Assembly: GCA_031761405.1 (NCBI GenBank)
Contig: JASEVX010000007.1
Span: forward strand, 29,290,859 to 29,354,858
DNA: 64,000 nucleotides
Origin: Serripes groenlandicus
Lineage: Eukaryota > Mollusca > Bivalvia > Cardiida > Cardiidae
Direction of reading: 5' to 3'
The position numbers and the translations under genes are program-made. Each line of letters starts with the position of its first letter. The first letter of the stretch is position 1. This document shows, one piece after another, positions 51,201-63,200 of this stretch. The notes below the pieces were generated by a model, which had not been told where the DNA came from, made no database searches, and worked only from the letters and a program-made list of their open reading frames with translations.

Positions 51201-54200
51201 GGGGGGGCGGGGCTTTTTTGCCTTATATAGCTATAGTGCCAACTTAAAAAATCTTCTCCTCCAAAAGTGTCGGGCCGATTTTCAAATAATTTTGTAAAAA
51301 TGTTCCTTGGATGACCCTCTATCAGATTCCTTCAAGCCATGTTGATTGGTCAAAAAACATGGCCGCCAGGGGGCGGGGCTATTTTGCCTTTTATTGCTAT
51401 AGTGAAAACTTAAAAATCTTCTCCTTCAAAAGTGTCAGGCCGATTTTCAAATAATTTTGTAGAAATGTTCCTAGGGTGACCCTCTATCAGATTCCTTAAA
51501 GCCAAGTTGATTGGTTGGAAACTATGCCCGCCAGATGGCGGGGCTTATATAGCTAAAGTGAAAAAAAATAATCAGGTGAGCGATTCCAGGGCCATCATGG
51601 CCCTCTTGTTGACAAAATATGTTAAAAGTCGTCTGCTGCAGAACTGTCGTATGAGGGAAAGGTTTAACTATAGGACCATAATAGATAAATCTGTTTCCGT
51701 AAAACTAACCTTTTCCCACATTGACCAATTCCAAAGCATATAGTACCTTGCAAACATCTATAGCTAGGCCAAGATATGGAAAATCTCTATTATTAAAGAT
51801 TATTGAATAATTAATGACAAAATAAATTGTGGCAAATTTTGAAATTACTCATCATGAACAGTTTCTCCTTTTGCTACAATGTCTTCAAAAGTTCTCTTCA
51901 GCTTGATAGACAACACTTTTGTCTCTGAAACTGTTTAAGCATATTCCATTATTGCTGAATGGTTTATGGATAGCTCCTTATAATGTTTTATAAGGAGTCT
52001 GGCAATTCCTAATAAGCCAAGTCAGATGGAAACAACCCTTTGGTTACTGAATTTAATGATGACACACAAAAACGAGGACTCAGGACTTCAGGACTCTATG
52101 ACCAGCGAAGATTCAGATCAGCTTGTGCCTCCATGGACACTGAGTCTGATCAGGATCTTCCCTGTTGACGCTATCTGATCCTTCAAGTCCTGCAAGCATC
52201 ATAAATATCCCTGGAGAATGATCATAATCAAATTTGTACATGGTTATTTTAACCTTTTCCCATATCCAGAAAATCTGCAGCAGATGACTTTGAAAACATC
52301 TGGGCAAAAGTGTAAAAAGAAAACATAAATGAGAGTTTAATTAATAAATATATAAAAGTTTAAAGCATCATGTGGCAAATGGAGAAATTGCTCCATTGGT
52401 CACAATGTTTTCGAAAGTGGTCTGCTGCAGATGCATCAGAATATGCATCGACAAATGGGAAAGGGTTAAATAAGATCGCAGTTCTTATTCATTTCAAGAT
52501 ATCTGTGGCTCAATTGATTGCAATGAAGATTTTAAAAATTGCACATGTATAGAGTTGTTGTTTTCATCTTAACCTTTGTCATTTACTGTGAACCGGAAGG
52601 CTTTTATGACCAGTTTTTAAACACAGAATACCCGGATCAGCTTGGGCAAAGACGCTAGCTGATCTGCATGGATATTCACGGATAGCAAAGCCTAAAGTGT
52701 GGGTTAACCTCATGGTACATTGGAGCAATTTCTCCATTTGCCAAAATGTTTTCAACCCCATTTAATAACTACATATCCATTTTTAGAGATTCAAAGAATC
52801 ATCGACTACTCCGACTCGTCTGCTGCAGATCTTTTGTATGTGGGAAAGGCTTATATAAGTAATTAAAAACAAACAACCAGACTAGAAGGTTGTTTATATC
52901 ACCTAATTGAATAGACTAGGTTAAGTATGTAAAACAGCAGACACATTGATCTTCAAGTGATTTCCCTCTAGATTCTTGATGTAGCAGCTAACACTTATGG
53001 TCTTGTGAGGGTTTTCGCAAATCGGTCTGAAATAACAGAGAAAATTGAATCTAGAAGGCCAGTGACTTATTCGTCCACATACACTTCAACAGCAGAAGAA
53101 TATTTCATGGATCAAGGTCTATGTTTGTGAATAGAGAAATCATTTGCCCACTCTGAACCATACTTTTAATAGGTTTTTTAAATCAATGTCAATTAAGAAA
53201 GAAAGAACAAAAGCAATAATTGCATTTTGAAAAAAAACTTATAAGAAAGAAATGAAGATGGTTTAGAAATACAGACTTGAATTGGGTTATACTCTATATA
53301 TCCTTTAACTGATATAGAACATTTTTGAAAACAGAGAAAATGCTCAAAACAAGCCATTTTTAGATCTCCTCAGCCGAAGGCTCAAGGGGATCTGTTCTGA
53401 TCACTCTTAATGACCGTAATCCGTCTTGTCGTTATCTTTTAGCTTTAAACATCATCTCCTCCTAAACCACATGACCAATTTCAACCAAACTTCAGAAGAA
53501 TATTCCTTTGGTGGTCCTCTTTCAAAATTGTTCAAAAATTTAAATTCGATAGAGAACTTTGGTTGCTGCGGCATCAGAATGGGGGCAAAATGTCCAAACT
53601 TCTTTCTCCTCTGAATCCGCTAGTCAGATTACAAAATAATGTGGTAGAAATGTTCCTTGGGTGACCCTCTACAAAAAATGTTCAATACATATTGATTGAT
53701 TGAAAAACATGGCTGCGAAGCGGCATCAGAAAAAGGGCAATATGACAATTATTATACCCCAGATACGTATATGGGGGCTATATAGGAGTCATGCTTGTCG
53801 GTCGGTTTGTCGGTTTGTCGGTCGGTCCGTTGGTCTGGACATTTCTTGTGAACACTATTTCTCAGCAACCCTTGGTCAGAATTCAATATAACTTCACAAG
53901 AATGATCGATACCAAGCCTAGTTGTGCATATTGTCGGCGTGTTGCACTGGAATTATTTTTAAATGAGTTATGGCTCCTTGAATTTCTCATACATAGTTGG
54001 TCTATAGACATTTCTTGTGAACACTATTTCTCAGCAACCCTTGGTCAGAATTCAATATAACTTCACAAGAATGATTGATACCAAGCCTTAGTTGTGCATA
54101 TTGTCAGCGTGTTGCACTGGAATTATCTTTAAATGAGTTATGGCCCCTTGAAATTCTCATACAGAGTTGGTCTGTAGACACTTCTTGTGAACACTATTTC

Positions 54201-57200
54201 TCAGCAACGCTTGGTCAGAATTCAATATAACTTCACAAGAATGATTGATACCAAGCCTAGTTGTGCATATTGTCGGCGTGTTGCACTCGAAATTATTTTT
54301 AAATGAGTTATTACCCCTTGGATTTCTCTTACATATGTATATTGTCAGGCACCAGCTGGGGGTATTCATCAACTTCAGTGATATTTCTAGGTTTTTTTAA
54401 ATTACATTTTTAGCTCGACTATTCGAAGAATATGAGAGCTTTACTACTCGCCCCGGCGTCGGCGTCTCCGTTGGCGTCCGGTTAAAGTTTTAGGGCAAGT
54501 TGCAATTTTTTTGTGCTAGGGCTTTCATATTTGGAATATAGTTACATCTTATACCTTTATTCACATTGAATGCTGTAGGTGCTGAGTGTGACCTTCTTTT
54601 TGGGGTAAAAAACATGATTTTCTGTGGTTAAAGTTTTAGGGCAAGTTGGAATTTTTTTTTTTTTTTTTTTTCTCAATAAGTACTTGTGATAGGGCTTTCA
54701 TATTTGGAATATAATTACATCTAATACCTTTCTTCATATTGTATGCTGAAGATTTAGAGTGTGACCGACCTTCTTTTTGGGGTAAAAGATATGATTTTGG
54801 CCGGTTAAAGTTTTAGGGCAAGTTGGCATTTTCATTTAATTTTTAAATTTTTCTCAATAAGTATTTGTGCTAGGGCTTTCATATTTGGAATATAGTTACA
54901 TCTTATACCTTTCTTCACATTGAATGATGAAGATGCTGAGTCAGTGATCTTCTTTTTGGGGTAAAAGATATGATTTTAGCCGGTTAATGTTTTAGGGCAA
55001 GTAGGAATTTTCATTTATTTTTAACTTTTTCAAAATAAGAACTTGTGCTAGGGTTTTCATATTTGGAATATAATTACATCTAATACATTTCTTCATATTG
55101 TATGCTGAAGATGCTGAGTTAGACCTTCTTTTTGAGGTAAAAGACATGATTTTGGGTGGTTAAAGTTTTAGGGCAAGTTGGGATTTTCATTTTAATTTTT
55201 TAATTTTTCTCAATAAGCACTTGTGCTAGGGCTTTCATATTTGGAATTTGATTACATATAATACCTTTTCTCATATTGTTAGCTGAAGATGCTGATTTTG
55301 ACTTTTTTTTTTAGGTAAAAAACATGATTTTGGGTGGTTAAAGTTTTAGGGCAAGTTGGGATTTTCATTTAATTTTTAGCTCACCTATGCACGAAGTGCA
55401 AGGTGAGCTATTGGGATCACATTTTGTCCGGCGTCCGTCCGTCGTCCGTCGTCCGTCGTCCGTCGTGCGTCGTGCGTCGTCAACATTTGAGCTTGTTAAC
55501 ACTCTACAGGCTACATTTTGCATCCAATCTTCATGAAAGTTTATCAGAACGTTCATCTCCATAAAATCTTGGACAAGTTCGAAACTGGGCCATATGAGGT
55601 CAAAAACGAGGTCACTAGGTCAAATTGAAGCGAAATCTTGTTAACACTCTAGAGGCCACATTTTCAACTTGAGCATGTTTAAACTTTATCAGAATGTTTG
55701 TCTTAATGATATGTAGGTCAAGTTCGAACATGGGTCACGTCGGGTCAAGAAGTAGGTCACTAGGCCAAATTGAAGGAAAATCTTGTTAACACTCCAGAGG
55801 CCGCAATTTTTGCTTAAGCAGTTTGAAATTTTGTCAGAATGTTTGTCTTAAAAATATCTAGGTCAAGTTCGAATATGGGTTATGCCGGGTCAAAAACTAG
55901 GTCACTAGATCAAATTGAAGGAAAATCTTGTTAACACTTTGGATGCCGCATTTTTTGCTTCGGCAACTTGAAATTTGGTCAGAATGTTTGTCTTAAAGAT
56001 ATCTAGGTCAAGTTCAAATATGGGTCATATTGGGTCAGAAACTAGGTCACTAGGCCAAATTGAGGGAAAATATTGTTAACTCTGTAGAAGCTGCCTATTT
56101 TGCTTCAGCAACTTGAAATTAGTTCAGAATGTTGAGCTGAATGATATCTAGGCCAAGTTCGAATATGGGTCATGCCGGGTCAAAAACTAGGTCACTAGAT
56201 CAAATTGAAGGAAAATCTTGTGAACACTTTGGATGCCACATTTTTTGCTTCAGCAGCTTGAAATTTGGTCAGAATGTTTGTCTGAATTATATCTAGGTCA
56301 AGTTCGAATATGGGTCATATTGGATCAGAAACTAGGTCAATAAAGGAAAATATTGTTCAAACTCCGGAGGCCGCATTTGTTCAGAATGTTGAGCTGAATG
56401 ATATCTAGGCCAAGTTCGAATATGGGTCATGCTGGGTCAAAAACTAGATCACTAGGCCAAATTGAAGGAAAATCTTGTTAACACTTTGGATGCCTCATTT
56501 TATGCTTCAGCAGCTTGAAATTTTGTCAGAATGTTTGTCTTAAAGATATCTAGGTCAAGTTTAAATATGGGCCATATTGGATTAGAAACTAGGTCACAAG
56601 GCCAACTTAAGGGAAAATCTTGTTAACTCTGTAAAAGCCGCATGTATTGCTTCAGCGGCTTGAAATTTGTTCAGAATGTTGAGCTGAATGATATTTAGGC
56701 CAAGTTCGAATATGGGTCATGCCGGGTCAAAAACTAGGTCACTAGATCAAATTGAAGGAAAATCTTGTGAACACTTTGGATGCCACATTTTTTGCTTCAG
56801 CAGCTTGAAATTTGGTCAGAATGTTTGTCTGAATTATATCTAGGTCAAGTTCGAATATGGGTCATATTGGATCAGAAACTAGGTCAATAAAGGAAAATAT
56901 TGTTCAAACTCCGGAGGCCGCATTTTTACTTTGAGCAAGTTGAAACTTTGTCAGTATGTTGTCTTAATGATATCTAGTCCATGTTGGAATATGGGTCATA
57001 TCAGGTAAAAAAATATAGATCACTAGGCAAAATGAAGGAAAATATTGTTAACACTGTGGAGGATGCATTCAGAATAATTGTCTTGATGTGTTTTGCATTG
57101 CAGTACATTGTATAATTAAGGTGAGCGATCCAGGGCCATCATGGCCCTCTTGTTTACTTCAGTACTTGTGTTATATATAGGGCTTTCATATTTGGAATGT

Positions 57201-60200
57201 AGTTACATATCATTCCTTTTTTCACATTTTATGTTGAAGATATGGAGTGTGACCATCTTTTTGGGGTAAAAAATATGATTTTTGGTTGATTTTGAGAATT
57301 TGAGATAAATTCATTATTTTTGGTTACATTCATTTTTAATTATCAAATATAGTTCTTCACCATATCAAACGGGTTTTGGTGTCAAACATTTGGAAAACCT
57401 TTTTTTAAGGTTTTTGCTATTTTTGGACTAGTCAGTTTTAACATTTGCGTTTAGCTCAACTTTAAAGTTTTGATTTTAGCTTGACTATTCGAAGAAAAAT
57501 TAAAACTTTACTACTCTCCCCGGTGTCGGTGTCTGGTTAATGTTTTAGGGCAAGCTGGCATTTTCATTTATAACCCTTCATTCAAATCAGTCTTCATACT
57601 TCACACATTTGTTAAGGATCATCACACAATTAGGTTACATAACTCCATTGTATCCTACATATGGAGTTATGGCCCTTGATTGATTAGGAAATTTGAATTT
57701 TTAAATTACATATATTTAAATGTATGTATCTATTCAGTTGCTTTTACATATAGAGTATATATGATTTAATAGTACTTAAAGGCAATATACTGAAACAGTG
57801 CTTAAGTGAATAAGCATTGTAAAGTCGAGCGCGCTGTCCTCCGACAGCTCTTGTTTATCATGACAGTGGTTGTCTGATTTCAAGATAAATGTGTATATAT
57901 GTTCCTTTAGTAAGCCTCTACTTAATTGTTCCAAGCAATTATGCTTTGTTGAAAGACACAGCATTCAGGTAGCATTTGAAAAAAGGTTAAAAATTAACTT
58001 TTAGCTTTAAATGACATCTCCTCCTTAGACTAAGCTGTTGATGCGCCATAAAACAATATGCATTCATTCTGATGCCGCAACAACCAATGTTATCTATAGA
58101 ATGTATAACTTTGAACAAATATGAAAGAGGATCCCTAAAGTAACATTTCTATTAAGTTTAGCTGAAATAGGTCCAGTAGGTATTTAAAGGTCATTTAGCG
58201 CGCAATTAAATTTAATTATTCATGTTCCGTGGGTAAACAAACCAGTACTAGGCTAGAAAATGTGCCTTGCCCAAGGGCACTCCACCATGACCGTAGTGCC
58301 ACGACTGGGGATCGAATCCGGGACACCCGGTTTCGAAATCCCCGACGCTAACCACTCGACCACAGCGGATTCCTGCGGCATCAGAAAGGGAGAAAGATGC
58401 CAAAACTGTTAAAATTCTTCTTCTCTAAACCCGCTTGTCTGATACCAAGATAATTTAATAGAAATGTTCCTTGAGTGACCTTCTACAAAATTTGTTTGAG
58501 ACATATTGATTGGTTGAAAAACATGGCCGCCAGATGACATCAGAAAAAGGACAAAATGACAAAACTTTAAAATTTAATTTGTATTGAAGTTTTAGTTTGA
58601 TTTCAAGATAGCAGAAATGTTCCTTTATTGACACTGTACACAATTTGTTTAAGTCATATTGATTGGTTGAAAAAGGTAGCTGCCAGGCAGCAGCAGAAAA
58701 GGGGTATAAGGAACTTCAAATGAAATCTCCTCTTAAACCAATGAAATAATATCAACCAAACTTCACAGAAATGTTCCTGTGGTGGTCCTCTTTGAAATTA
58801 TTCAAAGATTTAATAAAGCATTATTACAAATGTCCTTTACTGAAAAGCTGTCAAATAAATCTGTATAAATGAAAGGAATTTTTATAACATTATTAATTGA
58901 GTTGAAAATATTGTGGCGAAAGGAGAAATTGCCAATTATATATTAGCAATTCAACCTTTTTACAATTTTTTTTTCCAACAGTCCTCTACTGAAGATGGCA
59001 CTATGGTCATGGTGGAGTGCCCTTGGGCAAGGCACATTTTCTAGCCTAGTACTGGTTTGTTTACCCAGGGATCATGAATAATTAAATTTAATTGCGCGCT
59101 AAATGACCTTAGCTGTCGATGCGCCATAAAACAATATACATTCATTCATTCATTCTACTGAAGATGTGACTCCATGTAAGTGGGAAAGGATTAAGGTTAC
59201 AAAACTTCATGTTAATTAAAAGATACAGTACAATAATAAAACAAAATGGGTTGTATTTACCCTTTCCCATACAGCATATCTGCAGCAGACAACTTTGATG
59301 ACATTCTATAGTATAAAATATGAAAAGTCTCTATAAATGAGGGTATAATTACTGAGTACAGTTGAAAACGTTGTGGTAAAAGGAGAAATTGCTCGTTTCG
59401 AGCAATTTCACCTTTTGCTACAATGTTTTCAAGAGTCGTCTGCTGTAGATGTGTCAAAATGCGTGGGAAAAGGTTAATGAAGTGTTTCTTGTTGACACTC
59501 TGTTATCCTACAATCCATACACATTAGTGACCTTTTTGCATTTTCAGACGCATTTTGAAGCTTCTGTTGCAGACACATTTTCAAAAGCATTGTGACAAAA
59601 GGAGAAATTCCTTAGAATGAGCAAATTTCTTCTTTTGTCACATTGTTTTCAACTCTTATAATTCCATAATTATAATGTAATTTATAAAGACATTCATTAT
59701 TCAACCGAGATGTTTTCAAAGTTGTGTGCTGCAGATTTGTTGGAGAGGTTTTATTATTTGTTATTCAAACTTTCTTAATCTTCACATTTTTTAGGTGCTT
59801 GAAGAGTGAAGGGGATTGCGAGTCTCTGCAAAAGAAAACAGTTGAACTCCGCAGGAAATTGGACGACACAACCGCCGCATTGCAGGAAATTGGTCGGGAA
59901 AACCAATCTCTACAGGTGTGTTTTTACCTTGTTAGCAAAAAATTATTTGGTTAAAATAGGACGTTATAGTTTATCCACAGCTATTTCTCTGATGTTTTTC
60001 TACATCAGTGCGGCAGACGAATTTGAAAAAGTTTTTTTTTAACCCTTTCCCACATACAATATATCTGCAGCAGACAGCTTTGAAAACATTTACTCAAGAT
60101 ATAGAAAATCTCTAGAAATGAAGGTTACGATGATACTTACTAAAAAAAAGTTGAAACATTGTAGCAAAAGAAGAAATGGCTCCTTTTGTCATAATGATTT

Positions 60201-63200
60201 CTAAATTAATCTGCTGTAGATGTGTCAAAATGTGTCTATAGCTAGGAAAGTGTTAAAATAAATGAGTAATTGCACATATTTTCTACACTCTCTTAAAACA
60301 GAACATCTAATCTTTCAGTTTTCTTATCTCTTTTTTCTGATCTTTTCAATTTTTTTCTAAAATCTGTTCTAATTAAATATGATTAGTTTGAGTTTAACTC
60401 AGTTATATCACCATAGCCAGTTTATCTACTGCATATGTCCTGGCTTTATGGCACCTGTTTTCCACACAACATTTTCCTAAGGCAACTGGCTACTTCCCAG
60501 TACATGTATAGACTTATAGTTAGTGAATGACCATAGTCACTATGACTTTACCAAAGAACCATGTAATTGGAATTAAACCTTTCCCACATACAACAATTCT
60601 GCAGCAGACGACTTTGAAAGTATCTAGGCAAACACACAGAAAGGCTCTATAAATGTAGATAATAATTACTGAAAGAAAGGAGTGGAACACGTTGTGGCAA
60701 AAGAAAAAATTGCTTGTCTTGACCAATTTCTTCATTTTCACAGTGTTTTCCAAAGGCGTCAGAAAGCGTCTATATGTGGGAAAAGGTTAAATCTTTCCCA
60801 CCTGCAGACATATTTGAATGCATTTTCAGCAGATGACTTTGTAAACCATTGTGGCAAAAGGAAAAATTGCTCAGATCATAAGATTTTGAACTCTGAATTC
60901 ATAAATGGTACTTTCATTTCAAGAAACTTTATAAATACAAAATACATTTTTGCCTTAATATTGTGGATGTCATCTGCTGCAGCATAGACTGCTATGTATG
61001 GGGAAAAGGTTTAACCCATTACTTCACATGACTTTTCAAAGGTCGTCTGCTTTACACTCATCAGAAGAAAAATTTCACCAATCTAGAAAACTGAAAGAAT
61101 TGTAGTAATAAAGAGTTGAAAATATTGCAATAAAAGGTGAAATTGCTTATTTTGAGCAATTTCACCTTTTATTGCAATGTTTTCAAATGTCGTCTGTGTG
61201 AAGTAATGGGTTAAATGTTGCATACAATACTTTCCTTGCTCCCTGCTATGTTAACAGGAAATCTGTGCGATCCAATTTCCTGAAAAAGTCAGGTATCAGT
61301 CAGTTGAACAGATACTATTTCATAACATTAATTAGAATATATGGTAAATATTGTAAAAGTCTGATTCTTGTACTGATACAAAAGGAATCCGGTGTCTTCT
61401 GTGTTCCATTGTTTATTATCGATATTCCTGTAAACCCTTTCCCACATACAAAAATCTGCAGCAAACTACATATACTTTGAAAACATCTTGGAAAAAATCT
61501 ATATGAATGAAATTATATTTGATTATTAGAATTGAAAACATTGTGGCGAACAGGAAAACAATTTCTACCTTCATGTCTCGTCACAATGTTTTTGATTGTC
61601 TTCTGCTGCAGATGTATCAAATTTATGCTCCTGTAAATAGAAACAAAAAACAGCAAGCAAGAGGTAGGCGGAGCTAATTATGCTTTCGCTTAACCCTTTC
61701 CCACATGCAGATGCACTTTGACTTATCTGTAGCAAAAACATTCTGACAAAAGAAGATATTTCTCAAAATCAGCTAAGTCTCCTTTGGCACACTGTTTTCA
61801 ATCCATTATAAGAGATTTTCCATCATTCTGCCTAGATTTTATCAGAGTCTTCTGTTGCAGACAATTGCTTTGTGGGAAGGGGGCAAACCTTTTACTGACC
61901 ATTTCCTTTTTATGGACTTTATAACAGAAACTTTATCAATACAGCTATGTCATTTAGCTCTGTTATATTAAATTGAAATTGAAATAGATATATAATTAAG
62001 CATTTGGCATTTAAACAATGACATTAATGATAACAAACAAATGCTAACACAGACACCAATGGCAGAAGTTCTACCACTTCATCACTGTAGCTCGCTTGGA
62101 AACCAAACAAAGATTTATGAATGAATATGAAATACGCCATTTATCTTTAACTCTGTATTCTTATCGTCTCGATGGTGTAGTGGTTAGAGTAACTTGAAAA
62201 CAGGTGACTAGGGTTTGATCCCTGTTTGGGTTATACCAAAGACTTTCAAAATGGCAGTACAATGCTTTAGATTAAGTGCATATTTCACATTCAAAAACCC
62301 TTATTTGACACTCGAACCCAGTGTTGTGGGTGCTCAAAACAATCATCTCGGTAAGCTGGTCATTTTGAGTACCCACATCATAATGTTTAGTTGAGTTTTA
62401 ACCCTTTCCCACATACAACAAATCTGCAGCAGAAATCTTTGAAAACATCAGGGATAGATTATATGAAATCTTTACAAGGGAAAGTTCAATCATTAAAAGG
62501 AGTTGAAAATATTGTGGCAAAAGGAGATATTGCTCGTTTTAAGCAATTTCTTCTTGAGTTACAATGTTTTTAAAAGTCGTCTGCTGCAGAGACGTCAGAA
62601 ACCAGTTTACTCCTTCTAATATAATCTTCTGGATAGAAGAAGCTTACGTCCTTGAGTCCTAGGGGGTGTTATGTATTGCTGGGATAGCATTAAGACTGCT
62701 CTGGTGTCAGGAAAAGCCTACCATCAGTACTTGGCTATTTATCAAGGAGTTGCTGTGATAATGTCTGAAGTTCTGTTGAACATAGCTTAAAGCATCACAC
62801 AAACAAATCTTTTATTTCCCCAGCAGATGACCCCTATTGATTATGAGGTCATCCATTCAAAGTTCAAGATCACAGTGACCTTGAACACAAAAAGCTTATC
62901 TGATAGATGACTGCAGAATGCTTGGGCCTAATATCTTCAAATTTGGCAGGAAGGTTGGGCATGACCATTAGATTACCTGTATTTATTTTGAGGTCATCTG
63001 GACAAAGGTCAAGGTCATGCCTTTGAGCATAAAATGCATATCCGATTGATAACTGCATATTACTTGAGCGTTAGATTCTCAAATGTGACGCTCAGTGGAG
63101 CATAATGTTTGACAAACAACTCTCTTATTTCCTTTCAGATTACAACAACCAAAGTTCAGAGTAGAAAATGGGCTGATGACGGTATAGTGAAAGATTGTAT

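Noticed and set aside
53700..54060. Overlapping frames of 63 and 89 codons with repeated DISCEHYFSATLGQNSI
   Set aside because: The repetition follows the 165 bp monomers of the TATACCCC element; frame shifts between monomers.
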